DNA from: Fusibacter sp. A1
GTDB taxonomy: Bacteria; Bacillota; Clostridia; Peptostreptococcales; Acidaminobacteraceae
Assembly: GCF_004125825.1 (NCBI RefSeq)
Contig: NZ_QQWI01000001.1
Coordinates: 1-64,000, forward strand
Reading direction: 5' to 3'
DNA length: 64,000 nucleotides
Shown here: positions 18,830-27,510 of the stretch, in pieces
How positions within the stretch are numbered: position 1 is the stretch's first letter
Layout: every line of letters begins with the position of its first letter
The notes under the pieces: model-generated
Database searches by the model: none
The model's input: the letters and a program-made list of their open reading frames with translations, nothing else
Told to the model about the DNA's origin: nothing
Translations under genes and position numbers: made by a program

Positions 18830-19848
18830 TTTATTCCTCCAATGGCGAGTGTGACGCCTTCAAACGCGTATCTAGTGGTGAGCAGCCTTCCCCTAGATCC
18901 CAGGACCGCACAGGGCTCTGCGACTGCCCTTATGCCGATTGTACTTTCAACAAAGTCGGATCCTTCAAACTCCGTTTCCATCGCCTTGATCAAGTCCCTA
19001 TCGATGACATCGATAATAAGCTTTTCGTTTTTCGCATAGTTTATAAGTCCAGGCTCGACCGCTTTGATGTCGATTGTGGCGATGTTTCTTATTTGTCTTA
19101 GATGCAGCTTGTTTTCACTTAAAAAACTATCTACCGCTAGCCTGATCTGATCCTCGGACTTGTCTTTTTTACAGCCGAAGCCAAGTGTGAGACTAGGCGT
19201 TTCGATCCAGATCAGATGGGAGAGTTCCTCCGGTGGAGCTGAGGAGTGCCACCAGATTCCCGTGCTGTTCTTTTTCGCCTCACCGATGGACCTGATCAGA
19301 AATCCAGGTCCGTCGGTGGTGAGACTGTCTTGAGTGAAGATCATAACCTGCTTTCCAGATACAAGCTCGCTGTTGACCCTTACGATCTCATCCCTGTAAT
19401 ATTTAGGGTTTATTCCTTCCTTAAGCATAAGCATGTCAAGGGAGGCAAGTCCTTTTCGGTCGGTAGCCGTAGTGACGACAGGCACCGCGCCTAGGTCAGC
19501 CGCTACCCTTTCACACAACTTATTTGCCCCACCCACGTGCCCTGATAGCACGCTGATGCAGAAGGTTCCCTGCTCATCTACAGCAAGCACGGCGGGATCT
19601 GTGAATTTCGACTCCATAAGACCTGCGATGCTTCTTACTACGATTCCTAGGGAGCAGAAGAAGATCATATGGTCAAAGTTGAGCCAGGCTTCTTTCACAA
19701 GCGTCTTAAAGTCCGGTTCGATTCGATCGACTCCTTCAAGGGCTTTTGTCGATACGACCGTGCAGTCCGTAGAGCGTTTCAGCACTTCTGCCAGCCTGAC
19801 TCCGCCTGCAGTAAGAACGATGCAGACCGTCCTATTTTCTGTACTCAT
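18826..19848 (-). CDS. cbiG: Cobalt-precorrin-5A hydrolase CbiG
   Basis: Opens the delta-lactone of cobalt-precorrin-5A and releases acetaldehyde, a marker of the anaerobic pathway. The 340-residue protein has the N-terminal domain with FFCSLGIVVRSIAGL and the central SVLSGHVGGANKLCERVA. Its C-terminal domain has LGFGCKKDKSEDQIR and ends in RLLTTRYAFEGVTLAIG. It overlaps cbiF by 17 bases upstream in the message. Confidence 0.94.
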   Translation of the reverse strand: MSTENRTVCIVLTAGGVRLAEVLKRSTDCTVVSTKALEGVDRIEPDFKTLVKEAWLNFDHMIFFCSLGIVVRSIAGLMESKFTDPAVLAVDEQGTFCISVLSGHVGGANKLCERVAADLGAVPVVTTATDRKGLASLDMLMLKEGINPKYYRDEIVRVNSELVSGKQVMIFTQDSLTTDGPGFLIRSIGEAKKNSTGIWWHSSAPPEELSHLIWIETPSLTLGFGCKKDKSEDQIRLAVDSFLSENKLHLRQIRNIATIDIKAVEPGLINYAKNEKLIIDVIDRDLIKAMETEFEGSDFVESTIGIRAVAEPCAVLGSRGRLLTTRYAFEGVTLAIGGIK

Positions 19849-20581
19849 GTTTAAAGTCCTTGTCGTATAGTTTTGAAAAGTTATAGGCGCTGCCTAAAAA
19901 CTGTCCTACCATGATTAGGGCGGTTTTGGTGATTCCCGCCTCCTCCACTAGCTCATGAAGCGTTGTCAGCGTTCCTTTTACGATCTGCTCCTCAGGCCAG
20001 GTCGCCTTGTAGACGACAGCCGCAGGAGTGTCCGCCGGGTAACCGCCAGCCATAAGCGACTTTGTGACATCCTCGACCCTGTTGGCTGACAAGAAAATCA
20101 CCATCGACGTCTGATGCCTTGCAAAGGACTCGATGCTTTCCTTATCGGGCACAGGAGTACGTCCCGCGATTCTTGTGATGATCAGACTTTGTGAAATCTC
20201 AGGCACCGTGTACTCGGCCCTTATCGCAGAAGCCGCCCCTAAAAAGCTGGATACGCCAGGTACCAGCTCGAAGGTATGACCTAGTTCGATCAGACACTCC
20301 ATCTGTTCCCTGAGTGATCCGAAAAGAGAGAAGTCTCCCGTATGCAGCCTCACGACACGCTTGCCCTCACTGCTGTATTTTGTAAGGGTCTCGATGATTT
20401 CCTCCATGGTCATGGTGGCACTGTCAAAGATTGCGCAGCCCGCCTTGCAGTAATCAAGCAGTTTGGGATTTACAAGCGAACCCGCATAGACCACACAGTC
20501 CGCCTCTTTTAAATGGTTATGCCCTCTAAGGGTGATAAGGTCTACAGCTCCCGGTCCTGCTCCAACAAATACGATACTCAT
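19832..20581 (-). CDS. cbiF: Cobalt-precorrin-4 C11-methyltransferase
   Basis: A SAM-dependent methyltransferase acting on C11. The 249-residue protein opens MSIVFVGAGPGAVDLITLRG, followed by VVYAGSLVNP, LHTGDFSLFGSLREQ and PGVSSFLGAAS, the CbiF/CobM pattern. I start it at 20581, where ATGA overlaps the cbiL stop and GAGGTGG is well spaced; a frame starting three codons earlier is possible. Confidence 0.95.
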   Translation of the reverse strand: MSIVFVGAGPGAVDLITLRGHNHLKEADCVVYAGSLVNPKLLDYCKAGCAIFDSATMTMEEIIETLTKYSSEGKRVVRLHTGDFSLFGSLREQMECLIELGHTFELVPGVSSFLGAASAIRAEYTVPEISQSLIITRIAGRTPVPDKESIESFARHQTSMVIFLSANRVEDVTKSLMAGGYPADTPAAVVYKATWPEEQIVKGTLTTLHELVEEAGITKTALIMVGQFLGSAYNFSKLYDKDFKHEYRK

Positions 20582-21279
20582 GATGTCCACCTCTTATTGA
20601 TCACAATCGTAGAAAAGTACGATATACGTTCGTCTGTAATAGTGCTTAAATCCTCATAGACCACTTCTTCTTCCTGAGTGGCATGGCTTACAAGTCTTGT
20701 GAAAGGTGCGACTCCTTCTTCTATAAGCATCGCGATGATTTCTTTAAATTGCAGGCTTAGCTTCATCAGCACCAGTGAATCCTCGGTCCTTACCCGGCGT
20801 CTGATCTCTTCAAGCGGTATGTTGCATGAAACGACGCACATGCTCATGTCGTCAACGACAAGCGGTGTGTTCGTTGAAGATGCCACTCCCTGATAACTTG
20901 TGATTCCAGGAACCGTCTCGATTTCGATCCTTCCCATTAACCGCTCAAGCAGGTAGATGTAGGTGGCATAGGTCATGGTATCGCCAAGCGTCAGAAAGGC
21001 GACCCTTAATCCTTCCTTGACCCAAGTCTCGATTTCTGAGGAGATGCTGTCCCATGCTTTTTCCTTGACTTCGAGGTCCACCACCATCGGAAAGGTTCTT
21101 TCCTCTATTCGAATTCCTTCTTTTATGTAGGGTTTTGCTATGCGAAGCGCTAGGGATTCAAGCCCCTTTTTCGCGGTTGGGACCAGGATCACATCCACCG
21201 TCTTCAATATGTTTACAGCCTTTATCGTCAGGAGCTCGGGATTTCCCGGTCCTACTCCGATACCATAGAATTTACTCAT
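20578..21279 (-). CDS. cbiL: Cobalt-precorrin-2 C20-methyltransferase
   Basis: A SAM-dependent methyltransferase acting on C20, the first methylation after cobalt insertion. It has 233 residues, opening with KFYGIGVGPGNPELLTIKA and containing FLTLGDTMTYATYIYLLERL and PGITSYQGVAS, typical of CbiL/CobI. It overlaps cbiT by eight bases and cbiF by four. Confidence 0.95.
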   Translation of the reverse strand: MSKFYGIGVGPGNPELLTIKAVNILKTVDVILVPTAKKGLESLALRIAKPYIKEGIRIEERTFPMVVDLEVKEKAWDSISSEIETWVKEGLRVAFLTLGDTMTYATYIYLLERLMGRIEIETVPGITSYQGVASSTNTPLVVDDMSMCVVSCNIPLEEIRRRVRTEDSLVLMKLSLQFKEIIAMLIEEGVAPFTRLVSHATQEEEVVYEDLSTITDERISYFSTIVINKRWTS

Positions 21280-21838
21280 GTGACTCTCCTTTTAATGTGA
21301 AACAGATCATAAATGTCGGGTTGTTAGGCTTAAGGTAAGTGAAGGGACCAAGTCCCTCAGACTTCGATACATGTATCTGACTCACCTCACAGCTTATCTT
21401 CAGCTCCTTTAGGTAGAGGAGAGTTTCTGCGAACTGCTCAAGGGTGATGAAGGTCATCACCACCTGGCTGTTGAGCCTTGCGATATCCTGCATCCACTTG
21501 ATGATGGCCTTTACATTGCCTCCAGTGCCTCCGACAAAGAACCTGTCGAAATCTCCTTCGACGCTCAGATGAGGCGCCTTTCCCTCTAGGATGTCAAGGC
21601 TCACGCCAAAATGTCTGCAGTTCTCGTTTATGAGCGCCACAGCCTCTGGGTTTCTTTCGATCGCCGTCACTTGCAAGTGACTATAGACAAGTTTGGCCTC
21701 TATGCCTATCGATCCTGTTCCGGCACCGATATCAAGCATCCTGTGGCCGTCTGCCAGGTCAAGCTTTGACAGTGCGACCGCCCGTACCTCTTCCTTTGTC
21801 ATCGGCACTTTTCCTCTGATAAACCGGCTATCTCTCAT
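21272..21838 (-). CDS. cbiT: Cobalt-precorrin-6B C15-methyltransferase (decarboxylating)
   Basis: Methylates C15 and removes the C12 acetate carboxyl group. The 188 residues form a class I SAM-methyltransferase fold: RGKVPMTKEEVRA near the start, MLDIGAGTGSIGIEA as the SAM-binding motif I and FFVGGTGGN further on. In many bacteria it is fused to CbiE; here the two are separate genes overlapping by 11 bases. Confidence 0.94.
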   Translation of the reverse strand: MRDSRFIRGKVPMTKEEVRAVALSKLDLADGHRMLDIGAGTGSIGIEAKLVYSHLQVTAIERNPEAVALINENCRHFGVSLDILEGKAPHLSVEGDFDRFFVGGTGGNVKAIIKWMQDIARLNSQVVMTFITLEQFAETLLYLKELKISCEVSQIHVSKSEGLGPFTYLKPNNPTFMICFTLKGESHE

Positions 21839-22427
21839 AATGAATCACCACAACATGCATGCCTTCCTTTTTGAACTCACAAAATTCTTCCGGTTTCCCC
21901 ATCACGACAGACTCGCTTTCATAGCCTAAGTCCGTGCCGATATACACCGTCACCGGTTCTCCTAAGAACGCTTTTGCGATGATGCCGGGGTGGTTTACCT
22001 TGTCTGTCACCATGGCAATTTTCTGATGGATTTTTAGCGACTCGAAATCCAATCTTCTTCCATGGGTGCTCGTAAAGAAGACCTCGTTCATGTCCACCGG
22101 TATTTTTGTAAAGATATACTGAAGCGAACTGATTCCGCTGATGATCTCCACCTTTTCATAGCGCTCTCTGATCCCTTTGCCTATTCCAAACAGCAAGGGG
22201 TCACCGCTTGCGAGGATGACGATTCTTTCATTTTTGTTGGCTTCGACGCATGCGATGATCTCACTGGTCCTGCCGTTTATCTCGACTGTTTTCGCAGTGT
22301 GCCCGCAAAACATTCTCAGCTGCCTCTTAGACCCTATCAGAAGGGTCGCGGATTCTACGGCTCTTTGTCCTGCAAGTGTGATCATCGAATCACCCGCAGG
22401 TCCTACTCCTACAACTGTCAACTTCAT
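21828..22427 (-). CDS. cbiE: Cobalt-precorrin-7 C5-methyltransferase
   Basis: A SAM-dependent methyltransferase acting on C5. The 199-residue protein opens KLTVVGVGPAGDSMITLAG and has LASGDPLLFGIGKGI, ISGISSLQYIFTK and FFTSTHGR, matching CbiE/CobL-N. It overlaps cbiD by four bases and cbiT by 11. Confidence 0.94.
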   Translation of the reverse strand: MKLTVVGVGPAGDSMITLAGQRAVESATLLIGSKRQLRMFCGHTAKTVEINGRTSEIIACVEANKNERIVILASGDPLLFGIGKGIRERYEKVEIISGISSLQYIFTKIPVDMNEVFFTSTHGRRLDFESLKIHQKIAMVTDKVNHPGIIAKAFLGEPVTVYIGTDLGYESESVVMGKPEEFCEFKKEGMHVVVIHYER

Positions 22428-23518
22428 CGTAGTTCTCCTTCAAAGGTCTTAGCCAGAAAGGTCTTCTTGTCGCTGAACATGATCACTTCCACATCCATCT
22501 CGCCGTAGGTTCTTTCAAGCATTCTATCTTTCGCCCGGTCTGCAAGCCTTTTGAAAACCGCCTCATATCTATATTCCCTGATATGCGTCACCGCTTCTTC
22601 TGTCGTGTTTGACGCTTCCACCTTCAAAAGCAGCTCAAAGGGAGCCTTCATCATCGCAAGGTTCGCGGTGATTATCTCACGCTTTGCGTCACTCACCCTC
22701 GAATGGGTGTGGAAGATGCCTCCAGTCACTTTGACAAGCTTTCCTATATTTCCGATCAGCACCACTTTTCTTATCCCTAATAGCCTTGCCTCATCGAGCA
22801 TATGACCGATAAAATTGCTGGTCCTTATGATCTCGTGTTCGCCGTAGCCGAGCGTCCTCGCATAGTCGAAGCCGTAGTTTCCGAATACGAATACAAGTTC
22901 CCTTTTTCCTAAGGCGACACACTGCCTCAGTTCCACAGCGAGCGCCGACTTGAAGGCCTCCTCGCTCATGGGAACGACGATGCCTGTTGTTCCTATAATA
23001 GAGATACCGCCTAGGATGCCCAGTTTTGGATTGAATGTCTTTTTAGATGCTTCCAGTCCGCCAGGCACAGACAGGCATACCTCAAGTCCACCGCAGTCGC
23101 CTAAGAACTCCAAAAGGTGCTCCATCAGCATCTTTCTTGGTGTAGGATTGATCGCCGGCATGCCTACCTCAACGCTAAGTCCAGGTTTTGTAACCACGCC
23201 CACACCTTCACCACAGAGTAGCTCTATCCTACCTGTAGAAGTCAATCTCACCGTGGCCTCTATCGCCAGTCCGTGGGTGACATCGATATCGTCTCCGCCA
23301 TCTTTAATGGCGATTCCCTTGATGGTCTGCTGGTCCACAGCTACCGTTTGGACATCGATGCTTAACGTGCTGCCGGCAGGTAATCTCACCTCAACCGACG
23401 CTTCAACCACACCGTATACAAGCCTTCTTGCCGCCGCAACTGCGGCAGCTGTCGCTGTCGTGCCCGTCGTATAACCCATTCTCAACGCCTTTCCGTCCAC
23501 ATTTACCGTTCCAAGCAT
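22424..23518 (-). CDS. cbiD: Cobalt-precorrin-5B C1-methyltransferase CbiD
   Basis: Methylates C1 in the oxygen-independent pathway and is one of its marker enzymes. The 364 residues include LRMGYTTGTTATAAAVAAAR near the N-terminus, IKDGGDDIDVTHG, GVGVVTKPGL and LGILGGISIIGTTGIVVPMSE, all conserved in CbiD. It starts one base behind the cbiC stop. Confidence 0.95.
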   Translation of the reverse strand: MLGTVNVDGKALRMGYTTGTTATAAAVAAARRLVYGVVEASVEVRLPAGSTLSIDVQTVAVDQQTIKGIAIKDGGDDIDVTHGLAIEATVRLTSTGRIELLCGEGVGVVTKPGLSVEVGMPAINPTPRKMLMEHLLEFLGDCGGLEVCLSVPGGLEASKKTFNPKLGILGGISIIGTTGIVVPMSEEAFKSALAVELRQCVALGKRELVFVFGNYGFDYARTLGYGEHEIIRTSNFIGHMLDEARLLGIRKVVLIGNIGKLVKVTGGIFHTHSRVSDAKREIITANLAMMKAPFELLLKVEASNTTEEAVTHIREYRYEAVFKRLADRAKDRMLERTYGEMDVEVIMFSDKKTFLAKTFEGELR

Positions 23519-23519
23519 C

Positions 23520-24161
23520 TTAATCTCTTCTCAGGTGATAAAGCATCGCGTTGACAATCGCCGCTGCGACATTCGAACCACCTTTTCTTCCAAGTGCTGT
23601 GATATGGGGTAGATTTGACGCGTGCAGCTCATCCTTCGATTCCGCGGCACCTACAAAACCGACAGGAACTCCTACGACACCCACCAGTTCATCACTGCGC
23701 TCGTCATAGTGTTCCATGATTCTAAATAGTGCTGTAGGTGCGTTTCCGATGACAAAGAGTTTTTGACCAGGCAAGTCGAAAGCCAGATCTACTGCCGCCA
23801 TGGATCTTGTCATATTGCCTTTCTCAGCAAGCTTGAAAGTCCTTTCATCGGCTATGAGACACTTGATGTCGCAGCCTAAGGCATGAAGCGTCCTCTTGTT
23901 GATACCGGATAGGACCATTGTCGTATCCGTATAGATGGTAAGACCGCCCTTAAGTCCTTCTAAGATCCTATCAATCACCCCGTCGCTGATTCTGATATTC
24001 TTGAAGTAGTCGAAATCCGCTGCGGTATGGATGGCACGCTTCACGATCTGTTCGTGGACCTCACTTTCAAAAGAAACTTTGCCGAACATGTCTGTGAGTT
24101 CCTGCGATATTATCTCAAAGCTTCCGTTTTCAATGCCCATGGGGCTCTTTATGTAAGTCAT
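23520..24161 (-). CDS. cbiC: Cobalt-precorrin-8 methylmutase CbiC
   Basis: Moves the C11 methyl group to C12 to give cobyrinate. Of 213 residues, the active-site histidine is in RAIHTAADFD near residue 47, followed by YTDTTMVLSGI, and by GNAPTALFRIMEH and GVPVGFVGAAESK nearer the C-terminus. AAAGG precedes the ATG at 24161. It is the first gene behind the cobalamin riboswitch. Confidence 0.95.
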   Translation of the reverse strand: MTYIKSPMGIENGSFEIISQELTDMFGKVSFESEVHEQIVKRAIHTAADFDYFKNIRISDGVIDRILEGLKGGLTIYTDTTMVLSGINKRTLHALGCDIKCLIADERTFKLAEKGNMTRSMAAVDLAFDLPGQKLFVIGNAPTALFRIMEHYDERSDELVGVVGVPVGFVGAAESKDELHASNLPHITALGRKGGSNVAAAIVNAMLYHLRRD

Positions 24162-24213
24162 CTCCCTATCCTTTCAACGTGTTTTTGCGTTTTTTCCACT
24201 ATAAAAACAACAT

Positions 24214-24241
24214 AAAAAAACCAGTCCGAAGTGGACTGGTT
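24214..24241 (-). terminator. Terminator in the cobalamin riboswitch leader
   Basis: AACCAGTCC and GGACTGGTT form a 9-bp stem with a 5-base loop, followed on the minus strand by seven T. It lies between the aptamer and cbiC, so it is the likely off-switch. Confidence 0.85.
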
Positions 24242-24298
24242 GTAATCACAAAAATGTGCTTAAACAGCCAACCTCCCTCCGAAGTCGCATGAATCTTT

Positions 24299-24456
24299 AC
24301 ATTAGGCAGGTCTCCTGGCTCAGGTATCATTCTACTAGCCTGCCTTCCCGGTGTTAACCAGTGGCACGTTTCGGCGTTCGTCTTCCTTTACAGTAGCGGG
24401 GGCTGCTGAGGCTTTTACCTCATTCCCTTTTCACATCATCTCTGATGACCTAATGT
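24299..24456 (-). promoter_or_regulatory. Cobalamin riboswitch aptamer
   Basis: The minus strand contains the B12-box blocks in order: AAAAGGGAATGAGG, GCAGCCCCCGCTACTGT, GCCACTG, GGGAAGGC and the 3' CCTGAGCCAGGAGACCTGCC. ACATTAGG and CCTAATGT (24449-24456 and 24299-24306) close the outer helix. A promoter stands upstream and a terminator downstream. By the known mechanism, adenosylcobalamin should reduce expression of the whole cbi-hem operon. Confidence 0.96.
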
Positions 24457-24487
24457 TCGTATTTAATTTTCCTTTTAATCAATTCCA

Positions 24488-24516
24488 ATGATAAGTGAGA
24501 TGCTCCTTAAATGCAA
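24488..24516 (-). promoter_or_regulatory. Sigma-A type promoter of the cobalamin operon
   Basis: On the minus strand TTGCAT (24511-24516) and TATCAT (24488-24493) are 17 bases apart, about 30 bases ahead of the riboswitch. Confidence 0.65.
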
Positions 24517-24615
24517 GACCTATTCCATTTTTTGATAGGATTCCATGAAAATCCATCATGACCTTGTCATGCCTGTTCTCCATTCACCCTTTGACTTTGT
24601 CTTTTTTTTATTTTG

Positions 24616-24629
24616 GTAACCTGGGTTAC
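24616..24629 (+). promoter_or_regulatory. Palindromic operator of the asr operon (CRP/FNR-like)
   Basis: GTAACctggGTTAC is a perfect 5-4-5 inverted repeat. Its centre (24622.5) is 34.5 bases from the end of the -10 box at 24652-24657, giving about -41.5 from an expected transcript start near 24664. That is the class II position of a CRP/FNR-type activator. An identical half-site pair with the same spacing stands before the gene at 28989. Confidence 0.7.
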
Positions 24630-24651
24630 GGATAACTTTAACCGTAAGGGG

Positions 24652-24657
24652 TACAAT
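24652..24657 (+). promoter_or_regulatory. -10 box of the asr operon promoter
   Basis: TACAAT matches five of six consensus positions. At the -35 distance there is only CGGATA, which is poor, so the promoter probably depends on the activator at 24616-24629. Confidence 0.5.
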
Positions 24658-24706
24658 TGATACGATATTAACAAATCGTCGACCTTTCGACATGAGGAGG
24701 CTATCC

Positions 24707-25732
24707 ATGGCATACCAGCTGTCACACGAAATGTTTGATCGCTATCTTGCTGCGCTGAGTGCGACACATCGCGTGTTCGCGCCTGTAGTGAAGGCGAACA
24801 AGAACAAACTGGCCGATCTTGACCTGATTACCTATGATGAGGTCAGCGGAGCTGATCAGATCATTTGGAGCGAGAAAAGCTATTTTTCACCAAAAGAGAT
24901 TTTTTATCCTATTCGAGAGACACTATTCAGATTTGTAGGAAAAGAGGCATTCGTACCAGAAGTCGATCAAAAGCCCATGCTCATTCTTCTTAGGCCTTGC
25001 GACCTGAACGGAATAGACCGTTTGGACCAGATTTTCTTCAACAACGGAGTCAGCAAGGATTTTTACTATGAAAGAAGACGCAAACTGGTAAAATTCGCTG
25101 TGATCGAATGTACAGAAGGCTTTGATAGCTGTTTCTGCGTGAGTATGGGAACAAACAAGGTAGATTCCTATGACATGGCGCTTAAGTACAGCGGTGATTC
25201 CATCACCCTAGACATAAAAGATGAGACACTTGTTCCTGATGGATACTCCTTTGGAGCGAATGAGGATTTTGAACTCGATTTTGTCAAAAGCAATAAGACA
25301 AAAGTCGAACTACCCGATTTTGAAGGTGTCGATCTGAACCAAGTGTTCGGTCACGAGATGTGGAAGGAATATACCTCAAGATGCATCGCATGCGGCAGAT
25401 GCAACACGTCGTGCATCACTTGTAGCTGCTTTACCATGCAGGATGTCTTTACCGATGACGAAAAGATGCTTTCAGAACGAAGAAGACGCTGGGCCGGTTG
25501 TCACATCAAAGGTTTCAGCGACATGGCGGGCGGTCATTCCTTCAGGGACAAAAACGGCGAACGCATGAGGTTCAAGCTGATGCACAAGGTCTACGATTTC
25601 AACAAGCGATTCGATAAGCATATGTGCGTCGGATGCGGCAGATGCGACGATGTCTGTCCCGAGTACATCTCGTTTTCAAAGTCGATCAACAAGGTCGCAA
25701 AAATCATCCAGGAGGTCAAGCATGAAAAATGA
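24707..25732 (+). CDS. asrA: Anaerobic sulfite reductase subunit A
   Basis: Electron-transfer subunit that passes electrons from AsrB to the siroheme subunit AsrC. The 341-residue protein carries two [4Fe-4S] ferredoxin motifs in its C-terminal third: CIACGRCNTSC from about C226 (with CSC close behind) and CVGCGRCDDVC from about C307. The N-terminal part (LILLRPCDLNGIDRLDQIF) is the AsrA/HydB-like domain. I start it at 24707 because AGGAGG at 24695-24700 stands ahead; the ATG at 24692 overlaps that site. First gene of asrABC with a ferritin-like gene and a channel gene. Confidence 0.95.
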   Translation: MAYQLSHEMFDRYLAALSATHRVFAPVVKANKNKLADLDLITYDEVSGADQIIWSEKSYFSPKEIFYPIRETLFRFVGKEAFVPEVDQKPMLILLRPCDLNGIDRLDQIFFNNGVSKDFYYERRRKLVKFAVIECTEGFDSCFCVSMGTNKVDSYDMALKYSGDSITLDIKDETLVPDGYSFGANEDFELDFVKSNKTKVELPDFEGVDLNQVFGHEMWKEYTSRCIACGRCNTSCITCSCFTMQDVFTDDEKMLSERRRRWAGCHIKGFSDMAGGHSFRDKNGERMRFKLMHKVYDFNKRFDKHMCVGCGRCDDVCPEYISFSKSINKVAKIIQEVKHEK

Positions 25733-26516
25733 GTATCTGGCATTTCCATTTGAGATTCTTTCGATCGTCAAGGAAACCGAGATCGACTGGACCTATACCG
25801 TTAAATACGACGGTCCGCTTGTAGGCGGTCAGTTTATGCAGCTTTCGATCCCCGGTGTGGGTGAAGCTCCTATCTCGATCAGTGATTTCAGGGACGGAAG
25901 CCTTGATATGACCATCAGAAAGGTCGGCAGACTCACCGATGCCATCTTCAACCTTGAGGCAGGCGATTCGCTCTTTATGCGAGGCCCCTACGGCAACGGT
26001 TTCGAGTTGTCCAAGTACGTTGATAAACATGTGGTGATCATCGCTGGAGGAACCGGACTCGCACCTGTGAAGAACGTGATTGAAAAACTCACTAGCGGCG
26101 AGATAAAAACAAATTCCACACGGGCGCTTATAGGATTCAAATCACCTGATGATGTGCTGTTTGAAGACGCTTTGAAAAGATGGAGCCAAGACCATGAGGT
26201 AACTGTCACCGTCGACAAGCAGCCAGACAAGCCTTGGAACGGCAAGGTCGGACTTGTAACAGAGCATATCCCCACACTCGAGGGCTATGATATAGAAAAA
26301 ACAGAAGCCATCGTCGTCGGACCGCCGATGATGATGAAATTCACAACACTCGCACTCCTTAAGGCGGGTTACCTGCCACAGAACATCACCGTCTCCTTTG
26401 AAAGGAACATGAGCTGCGGCATCGGTAAATGCGGCCACTGTAAGATTGATGAAACCTATGTTTGCCTTGAAGGTCCGGTCTTCAACTATACGACCGCCGT
26501 CAAGCTTTTGGATTAG
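25722..26516 (+). CDS. asrB: Anaerobic sulfite reductase subunit B
   Basis: NAD(P)H-oxidising flavoprotein subunit. The 264 residues have the ferredoxin-reductase fold: MRGPYGNGFELS in the FAD domain, the nucleotide-binding IIAGGTGLAPVKNVI, VGPPMMMKFT, and at the end a [2Fe-2S] site CGIGKCGHCKI...C. The ATG at 25722 follows GGAGG and lies 11 bases inside asrA; the earlier in-frame start at 25650 would overlap asrA far too much. Confidence 0.95.
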   Translation: MKNEYLAFPFEILSIVKETEIDWTYTVKYDGPLVGGQFMQLSIPGVGEAPISISDFRDGSLDMTIRKVGRLTDAIFNLEAGDSLFMRGPYGNGFELSKYVDKHVVIIAGGTGLAPVKNVIEKLTSGEIKTNSTRALIGFKSPDDVLFEDALKRWSQDHEVTVTVDKQPDKPWNGKVGLVTEHIPTLEGYDIEKTEAIVVGPPMMMKFTTLALLKAGYLPQNITVSFERNMSCGIGKCGHCKIDETYVCLEGPVFNYTTAVKLLD

Positions 26517-26525
26517 GAGGCTCAC

Positions 26526-27500
26526 ATGAGTGTAGATAGAAAAAAAATAACCAAGAACGCCTACCGTATCACAAAAGTAAGGGGCAAGACCGCGCTTAGG
26601 ATCAGGGTTCCTGGTGGACACCTAGATGCCAAGCATTTCACCCTGATACAGGAAATCGCACAAACCTACGGCAACGGAACCGTTCACCTGACAGCACGTC
26701 AAGGCTTCGAAGTTCCAGGTATCGACTTTGAACATATGGAAGCCATCAACAAAAAGATCCTGCCTCTACTTGAATCCTTAGATCTTGCGATCGAGGTCGA
26801 TTCAGGCGGCTACCCAGCAGCTGGAACAAGAAACATCTCGGCGTGCGTAGGCGACAGGGTCTGCCCCTTTGCAAATGACGATACGACAGATATGGCAAAA
26901 GAAATCGAAAAAAGGATCTACCCCAACAACCTGCACTTCAAGGTGGCTGTCACGGGTTGCCCGAACGACTGCATCAAGGCCCATATGCAGGACTTCGGCA
27001 TCATCTGCATCACAGAGCCCCAATACGACGTTTCAAGATGCGTAAGCTGTGAGGCGTGTGTGACAAACTGTAAAAAGAAAGTCACAGGCGCGCTTGTTAT
27101 GAACGAGTTCAATGTGGAAAGGGATCACGAAAAATGCATCGGCTGCGGTGAATGCATTCTCAAATGCCCTACAGGAGCATGGACTAGAGGTGATCAGAAG
27201 CTATTTAGAATGGTGATCATGGGCCGCACCGGTAAACGAAATCCGCGTATCGCAATGCCCTTTATCAAATGGGGCGACCGCGAGACCATGATAAGAGTGA
27301 TTGAGAACACCTATGCCTTTGTAGAGCGCTATATCGATAAAAGCCTTCCAAAAGAACATATCGGCTATATCGTCGATAGGGTCGGCTACCATACCTTTAA
27401 GCGCGAAGTCCTAGAAGGCATCGAAATCAACCCGGAGGCACAAGTCGCTGAGTCCATCCAGTGGAACGGATACTGGTATAAGGACGGATTGAACTTTTAA
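26526..27500 (+). CDS. asrC: Anaerobic sulfite reductase subunit C (siroheme subunit)
   Basis: Catalytic subunit reducing sulfite to sulfide. Among its 324 residues the siroheme-[4Fe-4S] ligands are C107/C113 (CVGDRVC) and C145/C149 (CPNDC). Two inserted ferredoxin clusters follow at C172-C182 (CVSCEACVTNC) and C204-C214 (CIGCGECILKC). The N-terminal HLTARQGFEVPG is the substrate/siroheme-binding region of the sulfite reductase fold. GGAGG stands eight bases ahead of the ATG. The siroheme it needs branches from the tetrapyrrole operon upstream in this window. Confidence 0.96.
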   Translation: MSVDRKKITKNAYRITKVRGKTALRIRVPGGHLDAKHFTLIQEIAQTYGNGTVHLTARQGFEVPGIDFEHMEAINKKILPLLESLDLAIEVDSGGYPAAGTRNISACVGDRVCPFANDDTTDMAKEIEKRIYPNNLHFKVAVTGCPNDCIKAHMQDFGIICITEPQYDVSRCVSCEACVTNCKKKVTGALVMNEFNVERDHEKCIGCGECILKCPTGAWTRGDQKLFRMVIMGRTGKRNPRIAMPFIKWGDRETMIRVIENTYAFVERYIDKSLPKEHIGYIVDRVGYHTFKREVLEGIEINPEAQVAESIQWNGYWYKDGLNF

Positions 27501-27510
27501 GGAGGAGCCC

